In this document: positions 22,880-35,137 of the stretch, in pieces | Layout of the letters: each line of letters opens with the position of its first letter | How positions within the stretch are numbered: the first letter of the stretch is position 1 | From: Sipunculus nudus | Lineage: Eukaryota; Annelida; Sipuncula; Golfingiida; Sipunculidae | DNA: 64,000 bases | Reading direction: 5' to 3' | NCBI GenBank assembly: GCA_026874595.1 | Contig: CM049314.1 | Coordinates: forward strand, 68,570,300-68,634,299 | Position numbers and translations under genes: made by a program | Notes under the pieces: generated by a model | The model's database searches: none | What the model was told of the DNA's origin: nothing | What the model saw: the letters and a program-made list of their open reading frames with translations, nothing else

Positions 22880-23395
22880 GTTGAGTCATTCTGGAAGAAA
22901 ACATAAAACTGTATTATGAAAGAATAAGGATATAAAAGAGAAGTCTTGGTCATTATATTGGTCATTAAATCTAACCGTTCAATTTCTTCAGGACAGAATT
23001 CAGTCTGGCCTAGGACAAATGGTCTCTTACGGATCTCTCAATATATGTAATGAACCCAAAATGCCCCGTGCCATCAGTCGTAATTAAGCACCTGGGCATG
23101 ATATTTCTGATTGGCCTCAGGTGAAAGAGATAGTAATTTGTAAGCAGGATTTTTTTTCTATATATAGTAGAGGGACTTTCTTATCGACGCTGACTCAGAT
23201 CACGGCTCACAGTCAACCGTCATTGGCTGATCAACCTCGTGAAAGGCTGAAGAATATAAGAGCAGGAGCAGATATCGTGGGTTGGGGTGGGCGGGCTCTT
23301 TTTTTCGATAAAATAATTCTTGTAAATAGAATTATATACGCTTAAATACCGTAAAGCAACGCCGGATTTCGTCTGCCCAGGCTGTTTTATCAATA
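22880..23395. other. Upstream region of the SDR gene
   Basis: Should contain the SDR promoter and 5' UTR. I see no TATA box or other specific site I would assign. Confidence 0.35.
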
Positions 23396-23397
23396 TA

Positions 23398-24437
23398 CAC
23401 TCAAAAAAAGATTGGTTAAATATATAACCAATTTAATTGGTTAAGCTAGTTTTGGTTGTTTTAACCAAGATACTGTTTATCTTTATCAATGCATTGTTAA
23501 AGTACTAACCAAACCAGTTGGTTGATTTGACCCATTTTTATTGGTTAACAGAATAAAAATACTGTATGTAGGTTTAACCAATATATTGGTCAATTGATAA
23601 CCAAAATATTTGTTACTTTATCACATATATATGACCAATTTGGTTGTTTGAGATGATATTGGTTGTTTTAACCAACACATTGGTAATTTCAACCAACTTG
23701 TAACCAAACTCATTGGTCATTTTGACCAATTTTTATTGGACGACCGTTTGGTTGCATATATTTAACCAGTTTCTTGGTTGAGTTAAACATTGGTTAATTT
23801 TATCAACATATTGGTTATTTTACCAACTGATTGGCCAAGCACTGACCAAACCGATTGGTCAGTTTTAACATCAGACACAAAAGTGCTCCAAATCAGTCAT
23901 AAGAGATGCAAGCTTCACTGCCTGAGGGGCAAAACGTCTGACTTATATGCGAGCGGTCACAGGTTCGATTCCAAGATCGGGCAGAATTTGTATTTCCCCT
24001 TGAAACCCACATCAGAGCAACCCGAAAATAAAGAAAGACTTACAATCAATCTGAAGAGTAAAATAACTGAAAAGGGGACTGAAAGTAGCAGTGCACACAT
24101 AAATGTGTCCACTAGTCTGACCAATTTGAATTTGTTCATGTGACCGATTCATTATTTGATTTAACCCATTTGTTTTGGTTGACTTCAACCAAAGTACATT
24201 GGTTGAGAATAACCAAATTATTTTGATCAAACTGACCAATTTTGTTGGTTTAAATGATCAGCTGTGTTGGTTGCTCTGACCAATATATAGGTTGATTTGA
24301 CCAATACCTGTTGTTTGATTACGACCAAAATAAATTGGTTGTTTTAAACAATAAATTGTTTGGACATATTTTGACCAATAAAATTGGTTGGAAACAACCA
24401 ATTTATTAGTTGATTCAACCAATCTGTTTTTTGAGTG
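23398..24437. mobile_element. TA-flanked 1.04-kb element built of TTGGTT/AACCAA repeats
   Basis: Ends are inverted repeats, CACTCAAAAAAAGATTGG left and CCAATCTGTTTTTTGAGTG right, flanked by TA on both sides (23396-23397, 24438-24439). The interior is filled with copies of ATTGGTT and its inverse AACCAAT about every 20-30 bp. A unique segment of about 280 bp (23870-24130) with a tRNA-like sequence interrupts the repeats. TA target and short inverted ends fit a Tc1/mariner-like or similar MITE; the internal repeat design is unusual. No protein is encoded. Confidence 0.6.
23919..23983 (+). tRNA. tRNA-like sequence or tRNA pseudogene inside the TTGGTT element
   Basis: A perfect Pol III B box (GGTTCGATTCC, 23962-23972) is followed by TCGGGCA, which pairs over 7 bp (one T-G pair) with TGCCTGA at 23919-23925, giving an acceptor-like stem. 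The T-arm stem is poorly paired and no anticodon stem is convincing. This is a degraded tRNA or SINE head rather than a working tRNA gene. Confidence 0.35.
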
Positions 24438-24479
24438 TACTACTGCATGGGAGAGTTATACGTATAATGTCAAAAGTAC

Positions 24480-24560
24480 TCCTGTCACACTTCTACCTGA
24501 GTCGGGGTAATGAGCAACCCCCCCCCCCCCACCGTTGAAAGATCCTGGATCCGCCCCTGT
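24480..24560. repeat. Solo end of a hAT-like element
   Basis: C run followed by GATCCTGGATCCGCCCCTG, which resembles the right end of the 26731-27832 element (TGGATCCGCCACTG). No matching left end was found nearby. Confidence 0.35.
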
Positions 24561-25017
24561 ATAAGGACCCTGTATATACCATTTTGCACGATCACCTCCT
24601 GCTTTCTTTGTTTCGACACTAGTATCGTAATTCGACCGTGTTTACAAATGAATAAACCAGGTTACCATAGCGACCTCGTGGGCTCGTTTAAGACACTTAC
24701 GTAGAGTTATAGGTGAGAACACGCCAAAAATCTTTACATGTATGTCTTACTGATTAAAGAGATTGCGAAATTTGGTATATAATTGAAAATCTAAAATGTG
24801 ATACTTATACTCACAAGTAAGATAACGGTGTTTACATATAACTATATATGAAATCAGTTGTTTTGCAGCCCGTGGTAGTTAGATCGCTGTGTGCTCTGTG
24901 TATGTGTTCTGTGATTAACCTAGGTGTTATCGACAAGCTCTTGTGACCTACATATGCTATAGTATAGACAAGACGGAAAATAACACGCATGATTAATGAC
25001 GCAATCATCCGCGTGGC

Positions 25018-25020
<3 letters not shown>

Positions 25021-25049
<29 letters not shown>

Positions 25050-25056
25050 AAATATA

Positions 25057-25110
<54 letters not shown>
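25021..25110. repeat. (AT)n microsatellite
   Basis: Two long TA runs separated by a short AAATATATATTTA spacer. Confidence 0.9.
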
Positions 25111-25111
<1 letters not shown>

Positions 25112-25254
25112 CACTATCTGCCATACAAACACCCATGGGTTATATACATTTGTAACTATTGTCTTCATAATATATCAGACAGGTTTTTCGAAATGAGTTG
25201 GTAAATGTGCTATGTAAAACTAAATAAATGAAACCTCAAACTTATGACCAGCCA

Positions 25255-25405
25255 TTGGACCTCGATAAAGCTGTCGCATTTTCGAGGTGGTCGTCTAATG
25301 GAGGTCTGATATAAAGAGCAAAAAAGAACTGGGGCCTTGAAAAAGTGGTTATTATCATGAGGTGGTCGCTGAGCCGAGATGTTGTTAGGGGAGGTTTTAC
25401 TGTAA
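25255..25405. repeat. Dispersed repeat with GGTGGTCGCTG box (second copy at 43684-43812)
   Basis: Shares in order GACCTC..., GGAGGTCTGATATAAAGAGC, an A-rich gap, GAGGTGGTCGCTG and GAGGTTTTA with 43684-43812. This looks like a small MITE or SINE family. Confidence 0.5.
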
Positions 25406-26730
25406 AATACGGAACATTATTCCTGTAATTTGACAGTGTATGTGACTCTTCACGAAGATGTGTAGTTCCCAACATTATCCATTTTCATGTTTAATATTCC
25501 GTGGAGAGTACATTCAAACTCACTTTGAGAGTGTTTTCTGGGAAAGCCCGAATCCTATATGGGAAAGATTAATAAGCACATTTCTGAAGACGTTGGTAAC
25601 TAGTAGTTTTAGAACTGACTCAACTTTTCTGTTAGAGTCATTTGACTAGGGTTGGCTCAGTTAAGTATAAATTCAATCAATGTCAATTACACACGCAAAT
25701 ATTGAGCGTCTTTGCGCTCATATCATTGACACACCATTGAGAAATACGGGCATATCGCCAATGCAGTTGGCCTCTTCAACAGGCTCATCACTGGGGGGTT
25801 GTGGGGCGCCACCGTGTGTCTGTCTAAGACACTACACTGCAGTTTTTGGGTAGACGGAGGAAAGACCGTTTGTGCAGGCAACCGTGATTAACTGATTAAG
25901 CAAGACAAAGTGTATTCAGAAACACGTGCATCCTTGCCTTAATTCCAATTCCTTAATTTTTTTTCATAAAATCAATTTTAATTTTTATTGAAATTGATTA
26001 TAAAATCTTGATACACCAGATAACATGTTAATGTCTTCTAAAATGTTTGGTCTTTTCATGTTTTATATGGCATTGTGCCGCCACCTCATGTATCGCTTCA
26101 TATACACTGCTCTGTCATTTATGTATCATATCACATTGTATTGTCATTTCCATGCATAATGGCTTTACATTATGGATGTCTACAGAGGACCTACAAAGGT
26201 CTGTATTATTCTTATTATTGTTAATATTATTATTATTGTTATAAGGCCTATAGGGCAAAACTTATTGCAATCATTTTTTCATTAGCTTAAAAACAACATG
26301 AATGCTATTTAATATATGTGATTATTGAACAAATAAGAGGCAGGCAGTCATTTACTACCTCCTTACACGAGAGTATCGATATGAGCGATATCCCGTATTT
26401 TGCCACAAAGGTTCTAGTGGGAAAATGCACAGTGCGTATGATGTAACTAGCTACTAATTAAATACGCTCCGAATTTACACAGCGCTTGATAAAATGTTGA
26501 TAATTACCCAAAGTCGATAATTTTAACACAGTTCTTTACTACATCCACGGAACCGTGCTGTTCAACCTCTATTTATTCATTTTGATTATATCTATAAAGG
26601 TCATTTGTGAAAACTTTTAACTCCGTTAATTCCAGCAATCATTACCGCTCTCCTAATTATACATAAATGTACTCCATCCACATGTTGATATTGAGCATCA
26701 ACGAACAAACGACGCATCTATATTACAACT
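25406..26730. other. Non-coding DNA, no gene recognised
   Basis: AT-rich, with short TTATTA runs around 26210-26240. No coding frame is convincing. Confidence 0.4.
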
Positions 26731-27239
26731 CAGTGGCGGATCCTGTAACAAATCTTATTTTACCTATTGTATTTCTTTTCCCAGTTATTCGTAATTAATT
26801 TTCATTTTAATATATATTTATTCCCTAGGAGTTAACTTATTAATTTTTCCACAATTTACTACATTCTGATTCATAGGTTTAGAACATTAATGAACAGTCC
26901 TGTGATTAAGACAGCATCTAAATGTTTCTATTCTGAGGGAGGGTGTCTTTCCATTATTACACTCACCTGGGTCATAACACCGACACCCCCCCCCCCCCAC
27001 CCCTTTCGAAGGTGAGGCAAGGCCTTCCCATGAGGCTTCAGAGTGGACGGTCGACCGTGATAAATCTCACGGCTTCTCGGCTAAAACTCGAGGTCGAGTC
27101 CAGTGGGCTGCGTATAGACCACAGAAGCCGGTAAAATGCAAAGTTTAACATTACGACTTGAACATATCTGTTATATTACCACGAGAATTACGTTTAAATG
27201 ATGATATTTTGCAATTCATAAACGTAGTTGCGCATTTTC

Positions 27240-27243
<4 letters not shown>

Positions 27244-27290
<47 letters not shown>
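27244..27290. repeat. (AT)n microsatellite
   Basis: Uninterrupted TA run inside the hAT-like element. Confidence 0.9.
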
Positions 27291-27292
<2 letters not shown>

Positions 27293-27677
27293 ACATGTTA
27301 CAAACGATTGAATATTTGGACTTATCAGTTAATATCCAAATGTTGAAGAAATATAAATATTATAGCCGGCTACACTTGAACCCTCACCCTCTAAAATTTG
27401 ACTACGTTATGCAAAGAATTTTAAGAGAATAGTTGTTTAGGAACAAAAAAAAATCTTCATATTTTTGTGAATGGTGCCCAAAATGTCCTCTTTACATTAC
27501 ATATTTATTTATTTTTCTTCTCAATATGGGAGGGGGGCTCGTGTACCTGAAATTAACTTTCCAAATGAACATTGCTTTAGATTTTATTTAAATAGGTATA
27601 ATAATTAAAAAAAATTTTTCATAGGCTGAATATATATTTATACATTTACATGTATATATATGAACAATATGATATAT

Positions 27678-27680
<3 letters not shown>

Positions 27681-27752
<72 letters not shown>
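27681..27752. repeat. (AT)n microsatellite
   Basis: Uninterrupted TA run near the right end of the hAT-like element. Confidence 0.9.
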
Positions 27753-27754
<2 letters not shown>

Positions 27755-28734
27755 CTTAATACCCATTAACTGCTAATCCATGGCAGCAGTATATTAGCGC
27801 CCCCTGTTCTCGAATTTCTGGATCCGCCACTGCAATTGACGGTGACATTTAATCCTTGTAATGGAACTCCTGTGTGGCCATGCCTTCAAATGCTCATTTT
27901 TGTCAGGTGTGTGCTAATTAGGTTGTTTTTCCCGTAATTTCCCACAAATCCCGAGGTATTTGACATTATATTGGATATTTCGCGAAAGGTCTACCGGAGC
28001 TTCATCTATCAGAAACTTGAAAGTATACAGCGGGTGAGCTCCTACCATGGAAAACCCGCTCCGGGCCAGGCTGTCACGGGCTACACGTTAAGTCTTGGCT
28101 CAGTGTATGTCTTCAGTTCTGGTCCGAATCGAGTCTCATTCAATCAGTGTATATACCCCTCAGATTTTTACTTGGCCACTTGAGGAACGTTGGTCATTGT
28201 ATATCTGGATTAATTTCAAATATAAATTGAAATCAAACAATTTAAATTTACATTTAATCAAGGCTGAGATTATTGGCCACGACTGTGAGGCCCGAGTTAA
28301 CGGGAACAAACATCTTCAAGTACTTTCTCTGTGTACCTTACTGACGACCTTTAACAAATATTTAATCAACCCTGATACACTGATAAGAAAGCAAATATAT
28401 ACCTAGTGCCTTCGCAGCCGTTATCTTAGACTAGTTAGAGTGTCTGTTTATATTCACAGCTGACCTAGATAGCTTATTTACAGCTACTGAAGGGAAGCAC
28501 GCGGCGAGCGACCAAGTTCGAATTGTCACGGATCCCGCTGCCAGCTGTCTTATGTTTGTAGATTTTGACCGGTTGTACACCATGGATTCTATGATCTTGT
28601 TGTTCACAGGCATGTAAGCTGAAACAGAGCAAGTAAGACGTCGTGGAAGTTAGTGCAAGAGAACCGAGAACCGGATTCTGGGCGTTCTCCGCTTTCGCTC
28701 CATTTACCTCCGTTTATTCTAGTGTGCGTTCCGC

Positions 28735-29035
28735 TAGACTGGTACCGTGCTCTATTATGGCCTCAGCCAAGCATACGATATACGATATACTGAATCTTTG
28801 ATATTCCACTGAACGTGGCATTGGTTTATTATCAATATCTATAAATCTAATGTCACAAGAAATGTACAGCCAACTTTTGGCAACTTCTCTGAGCAAACGA
28901 AATGCTTATTTTTATCATATATAATTACATACCGGAGTTGGAACCAGTCTGCCGGAGTGCTGAAGATGGCGTTGTACGCCCGTCTCTATGATAGGCCTTG
29001 AGCAGCTGTGCCATAATAAACGGGGTACCAGTCTA
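28735..29035. mobile_element. 301-bp MITE nested in the left arm of the fold-back element
   Basis: Inverted ends TAGACTGGTACC ... TTATTATGGC against GCCATAATAAACGGGGTACC AGTCTA. The flanks CGTTCCGC (left) and CGTTCCCGC (right) look like an 8-9 bp target duplication, which fits Mutator-like or hAT-like elements. The uninterrupted right arm of the host palindrome (near 30745) shows the empty site. Confidence 0.65.
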
Positions 29036-29188
29036 CGTTCCCGCTTGCTGGGCGGCCATAAATACGTTTAATAAGCGTACGAGTTATTATTAACTGTTTT
29101 TATGTAACACATGACAAATCATGATTAATAATCAAAGTATTTTCCATGTTATGGCAAAATATTATATTATAATAATCATTCAGAAGAA

Positions 29189-29300
29189 ATATATATATAT
29201 TTCTAATATATATATATATATATATGTGTGTATATATACATACATATATATATATATATGATAAATATATATATATATGTATTTACATATATATATATAT
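29189..29300. repeat. (AT)n block in the left fold-back arm
   Basis: Several TA runs with ATATGTGTG interruptions. The inverted counterpart is at 30549-30601. Confidence 0.85.
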
Positions 29301-30135
29301 ATTAAAAAATGCATAAATCGGAATGTAAAATATGAGAACAAGACAAAGTAAACTGTGACTATTCCTTTAAAGATAAATAAATCAAAACCAACATAAAAAA
29401 TATCAAAATTTTTCGAATATTTCGAATATAAGGCTACAGTATGGTGTATACTCTGGAGGTGTACATTTCATTTCGAGGGAGATAACTTTTTTAAAGTGTG
29501 CATGCGATTTTATAAATATTTATTTTTGCAGATCAATTTATCAGGTTGTGCCTCATCCCCTACGGGATGGGCGAAATTAAACCACAACTCATTCTGTAGA
29601 TAACTTCCTGGGGTACAAGATGTCCAAAAAATTCTGGCGAGGTACATTTCGTTTCAAGTGAGATATCAATTTTCAAAGTGTGCATATTATTTTAAATATG
29701 TTTATCAATACATTGAACAAACTGTCAGGCTGTGTCTCATCCCCTAGGGGATGGGCGAAATTAAACCACACTTCAATCTGTAGATAACTTTCTGGGCTAC
29801 AGGATGGTGAAAACTCTGGAGTGGTACATTTCATTTAAAGTGAGATATCTTTTTTTTCAAAGTATGCATAGTATTTGAAATATATATCTCGTAATACATT
29901 TAACCAATTATCAGGCTGTGCCATATTGCCTACGGGATATTTAATATTAAGAGACGCCTCATTCAGTAGCTATACTCATCAGCTAAACACCTGTGATATC
30001 TCACTTGAAACGAAATGTACCTGTCCAGAGTTTTCACCACGATTTAGCTGATGTGTATAGCTATAGAAAGAGGCGTCTCTTAATATTGACCTTCCCGTAG
30101 GCAATGAGGCACAGCCTGATAATTTGTTCAATGTA

Positions 30136-30137
<2 letters not shown>

Positions 30138-30177
<40 letters not shown>
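30138..30177. repeat. (AT)n microsatellite in the right fold-back arm
   Basis: Uninterrupted TA run. Confidence 0.9.
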
Positions 30178-30178
<1 letters not shown>

Positions 30179-30548
30179 CAAATAATATGCACACATTGAA
30201 AAAAGATATCTCACTTAAAATAAAATGTACCTCTCCAAAGTTTTCGCCATCCTGTAGTCCAGGAAGTTATCTGCAGATTGAGATGTGGCTTACATTCTGA
30301 TAATTTGAGCTACAAAAATACATATTTTTAAAATCGCACGCACACTAAAAAAAAAGGTTATCTCACTTGAAATGAAATGTACACCTCCAGAGTATACAAA
30401 ATACTGTAGCCTAATATTCAAAATATTCGAAAAGTGTTACTATTTTTTATGCTGGTTTTCATTTATTTATCTCTAAAGGAATATTCACATTTTATTTTTG
30501 TCTTGTTTACATATTTTTTTCTGACATTCCGATTTATGCATTTTTTAA

Positions 30549-30551
30549 TAT

Positions 30552-30601
<50 letters not shown>
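30549..30601. repeat. (AT)n block in the right fold-back arm
   Basis: TA runs, with a GTATATGTA interruption, mirroring the left-arm block. Confidence 0.85.
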
Positions 30602-31207
30602 CTTCTGACTGATTATTATATTATAATAATTTGCCATAACTTGGAAATAACTTTGATTATTAATCATGATTTGTCATGTGTTACATAATAAACAGATAAT
30701 AATAACTCGCACGCTTATTAAACGTATTTATAAGCCGCCCAGCAAGCGGGTCGTACACTAGAATAAACGGAGGTAAATGGAGCGAAAGCGGAGAACGTCC
30801 AGAATCCGGTTCTTGGTTCTGTTACTAACTTCCACGACGTATAAAGTAAAGTTGTTGTCTTTTGGTTAGCCGCCTGCAGCGACGAAACGTCTTGCACCGT
30901 TAACGGACGAGTGTTTCGCGTCGCCTCCCCATATATAGAGATAAGTGGGATGTGACCACGATACGATCGTATTTCCCGGAAGAGGCAGTTTTATTTTCAG
31001 TTTCACGGATGGGGTGACATTAAAACTTCTTCATCATAGAAGAAGCATATTATATTTTCAATACAGCAGCAACATTGGCAACTGTAAGTGCATTTTACTT
31101 TAGTTATTGTGTATTTTGGTCCAATAAGACACGAGTCGTACTGCTTATAACCGCCATGACAGAAGCAGTTAGAATGCACATGTATTGTCGACAATGTTTT
31201 GTGTACT

Positions 31208-32865
31208 GCTCCCGTTTAGCGATCACTCTTTGTCCGTCGTCCGTCTAGCTGTCCGTCTGTCCGTCTGTTAACCAGGCACAAATCGTAACCGCTGGACCTA
31301 GAACCATGTAACTTGGCATTCTGAGACGTCCATGAAAAATCCCCTTGGAAACAAGAAATTAGGTCTCTGTTACCCATATCCTTCGAGCTATGGGGCCCCA
31401 AAGTACCCCCAGAATAATAAAAAATTTCATACAAAAACTTCAATATCTCAAGATAAAGGTCTCTGTTACCCATATCCTTTGAGCTGTGGGGGGCTCCCAA
31501 TTACCACCCAGAATAATGGAAAATTTGATAAAAACAAACTGCAACATCTCAATAACTACAACACTGATGCTCATGATTTTGGCATACATATTGATGGCGC
31601 CACCTACATTCACGTTCACGCTGATGACAGCCAAGCTCATATCTCAGGAACCGTCTGACCGATGGGCCAAAATATTTCGTGTGTATAGATCTCACATAGC
31701 TCTTTATCATACGCAAAACTGGTGGCGCCACCTGCAACCATTTTTGCACAGCGTCCATCTGTTTGTCTGTCGTGGGATAATGTCACTCATATCTGGGCAG
31801 TGCTTTCATATATGCCTAAAATTTTGAAGTTTTATACATCCTGGATAGCTTTTTGATTTTATGACAGGTGGCGCCACCTACATTCTAGTTTACGCTGCAG
31901 ACATCCAAGCTCATATCTCGGGAACTGTTTGAATGATTGGGCCAAAATTTTGCATGTGTATAGATCTCACATAGGTCTTTAATATATACAAAATGGAGGG
32001 GCCACCTGCAACCATTTTTGCACATTTTGCCCAGCGTCTGTCTGTTTGTCTGCCGTGGCCTAAAATCACTCATTCCTCTGTAGTGGTTTGACATTGCTGC
32101 CTACAATTTTGCAGGTTTATACATCCTGGACAGCTTTCTTGATTTTCTGACAGGTGGTGCCACCTACATTCTAGTTAACGCAGCACACATTCAAGCTCAT
32201 ATCTCAGGAACCATTTGATTGGGCCAAAATTGTGCATGTGTTTAGATCTCATATTGGTCTTTATCATATACAAAACTGGAGGGGCCACCTGTAACCATTT
32301 TTGCACAGCGTCTGTCTGTTTGTCTGCCTTGGGATAATGTCACTCATATCTCAGCAGTGGTTTGACATATCTGCTTAAAATGTTGCAGTTTTATACACCC
32401 TGGATAGCTTTCTTGATTTTATGACAGGTGGCGCCATCTACATTCTAGTTAACGCAGCACACATCCAAGCTCATGTCTCAGGAACCATCGAAACCTCGGG
32501 AACCGTTTGAACGATTGGACCAAAATCGTGCATGTGTTTAGATCTCACATAGGTCTTTATTATACACAAAACTGGAGGGGCCACCAACAACCATTTTTGC
32601 ACAGCGTCTGTCTGTCTGCCGTGGGCTAAAATCACTCATAAACATGTAGTGGTTTGACTTTTCTGCCTATGTATACAACTTGGACAGCTTTCTAGATATG
32701 TGGTAGGTGGCACAACCTACATACACATTTAGGCTGAAGACATTCATGCTAATATGCAACATACCTCACTCTATTTCCCCTTGCCACTCAATCGATGCCT
32801 CACTTCACCAATTCCACTCTGATTTTGGCAGATACACTTAGTCACTTGTCGGCTACCCGTATTCT
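31208..32865 (+). repeat. Long dispersed repeat with GTCCGTC head and about 285-bp tandem units
   Basis: Starts with GATCACTCTTTGTCCGTCGTCC and a GTCCGTCTGTCC run. A unit shared with the 49503-51404 repeat follows (GCACAAATCGTAACCGCTGGACC, GAAATTAGGTCTCTGTTACCC). About four tandem units then start near 31600, 31871, 32158 and 32440, each with GGTGGCGCCACCTACATTC, CTCATATCTC(A/G)GGAAC and TTTTTGCACAGCGTCTGTCT. Class unknown; no coding frame. Confidence 0.65.
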
Positions 32866-35058
32866 AGTTTTTAACTCAGATGACTTATAGTCATCTGAGC
32901 TATAGTCATGGTCCATTGTCCGTCGTCCGTCCGTCTGTCGTGCCGTCCGTCCGTCTGGCCGTCCGTCTGTCTGTCTGTCCGTCTGGATGTTCGTCCGTAA
33001 GACTGGCACATTTCAACACCGTTGGACCTACGAATCTGAATTTCGGCATACAGTTAGATGTCCCCAAAATCTCCTACCATGCAAAAAATTGGGTCAATAG
33101 GACATCGTTCCTTTGAGATATTAAGGAAAAACCTCAATTTTTTATTAGAAATCTATTTTCACACTTCAGGACTGCCTAATATCAAACCACTCATCTGGTT
33201 TTCTTCATATTTACCATAAATATTCCTCTATATAGTTGCTATGTACATGTCAGATATTAAGTCAGTATTATATAATTTAAAAAAGTTATGGGCCCAAACA
33301 TAATGGACTTTGTAAAAAAATCAGGAAGATATTTGGTCACTTAAGACCAAAAGTGTTAAAGGTAGAGACTTTTTTTCGAGTAATACAACTTTAATTAATC
33401 AAAATTTAATTGTATACCAAAAATTAGATCAAAATTTGTTAAATTTTTTTAAATATTGGCAAAAATATAAAATTGGTACCTTAAATTTTGCCCAACTTTG
33501 GCCATGGCACGTTTTTTTCCTGTAAGTACTGTGGATTTAATTTTCACAGCATGTTACATAAGGATTTAATCTGTTAAAATCTGAAATTTGAAAATAAAAG
33601 CTGCAAAATTAGGCTAGTTATTGAATCTTTTTGGAGGCTCTTGTTATATATATTCCCTTACATTGTCAAGCAGTCCGCTTTGATGACTGTAGGTCATTCA
33701 GTGCACATCTCTATGTTGCCCAGGCTGTTGGCATAATTTTAGATGTTCCAAAAATCTCCTACCATACCGAAAATTGGGTCATTAGGACTTCGTTCCTTCA
33801 AGATATTAAGGAAAAAACTCCATTTTCCATAAAAAAGCCATTGTTACACTTCAAGGCTGCCTAATATCAAAACCTCTGATCTGTTTTTGATCGTATTTAG
33901 TATTCACATTCTTTCATACATTTTCTATGAACATACCAAAAATTAGGTCAGTATTGGGTATTATTTTGAAGTTATGGGCCAAAACATAATGCAATTTTTA
34001 AAAAAATCAGGAAATATATTTACTCCCCTAACATGAGAATTGCTGAACCTAGAGACTTTTTTTTCAGGAATATAACTTTATTAAATCAAGATTCAATTGT
34101 TTACCCAAAATTAGATATGAATTTTGCAAATTTTTCAAGTTATTAGCATAAATAAAAAATCAATACCTTAAATTTTGTTCAACTTTGGCACTGTTGATTT
34201 AATTTTCCCAGCATATATGCATAAGGATTTAATCTTTTAAAATCTGAACGTTCAAAAGAAATTGATTGGAATGAATAGCTTTTATTCATGTTTTCAAACA
34301 TCATGTCAAGTGTTGTTTACATCTAGCCCACCTAGTAGTACAGCCTTCACTTGCATTATGTAACCCACCCCAGGCAGCTTACCTTGGCCCAGCTTGGCCA
34401 CTACTAGCAGGCTTCCCCTCTGCCCTGCACTCATTCCCCCTCCCCCCAGCTGGTGCATAAACTAGATGAATGTTATAATTTTTCTGTATTTTATTTTATT
34501 CTTGGACATGCTACATTTTAGATTTTGTATTGAACCACCAGGGTTACAATGATTAAAGTGTACATTTAATTGTGTCCACAAAGTGGTGTATTGCTGTGAA
34601 AGTGCGGATGTTCATGAGATAAGTAATTCCTTACTTCAGAAGAGTAAAAACTTCACCAGGTGTGAAATTGACTATTAATTCCAGTAATTAATTAAAACTG
34701 GGATATTAATTAGCACAATGATATTGTTTGTCCCTCATTGAACCAACAGTGTGTATACTTTATTTGAAAATATGTTTTATTTTATCAAATTTACTTTTAT
34801 TTTATTTTGGTGAATAAAATTAAGCATGTCCTGAAAACTCCAATGTACAAGACATTTTAATTGTGATTCAAGGAATATTCTTGTAGATGCCATGTTGTGG
34901 CATTATTTTCTTTTAAAATCAGTTAAAACTTTTATGATTTAAAAATAATAAAATATATGTGTATGCATAATATGACCCAATGTTTTTACTCTGTATATAT
35001 AATGATTGCAACTTTTTCAACAATTCTAATATTTTAACTTATATTTTCAGGTTTTTTA

Positions 35059-35106
35059 ATTGTATCCCCAGACAAAGTCGGGGGATACTATGTTTTCATA
35101 CCGGTC

Positions 35107-35137
<31 letters not shown>

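Larger units (their letters stand above)
26731..27832. mobile_element. hAT-like non-autonomous element, about 1.1 kb
   Basis: Terminal inverted repeats CAGTGGCGGATCC (26731-26743) and GGATCCGCCACTG (27820-27832). CAGTGGCGGATCC is a common hAT-type end. The flanking 8-mers (TTACAACT, CAATTGAC) do not match, so this may be two solo ends or a rearranged copy. The interior includes a C run (about 26987-27002) and (AT)n tracts at 27244-27290 and 27681-27752. No transposase. Confidence 0.5.
28638..30840. mobile_element. Fold-back (long palindromic) element, about 2.2 kb
   Basis: The ends are ACGTCGTGGAAGTTAGT and its inverse ACTAACTTCCACGACGT. From both ends inwards the sequence matches its own reverse complement: GGAGAACG/CGTTCTCC boxes, TACCTCCGTTTATTCTAG, CCGCTTGCTGGGCGGC, AATCATGATTTGTCATGTG, an (AT)n block, and TACACCTCCAGAGTATAC. 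The axis is near 30015 with a spacer of about 54 bp (29989-30042). Inner arm parts hold tandem units carrying GATAACTTCCTGGG and CCCCTACGGGATGGGCGAA, in unequal number on the two sides. No protein is encoded. This resembles Foldback-type elements. The left arm is interrupted by a 301-bp MITE. AAGTAAG-like words flank both ends, but a target duplication is not certain. Confidence 0.7.

Noticed and set aside
27971-28613. Possible exons around 28.0-28.6 kb
   Set aside because: The frames are short, lack paired splice sites and show no recognisable domain.
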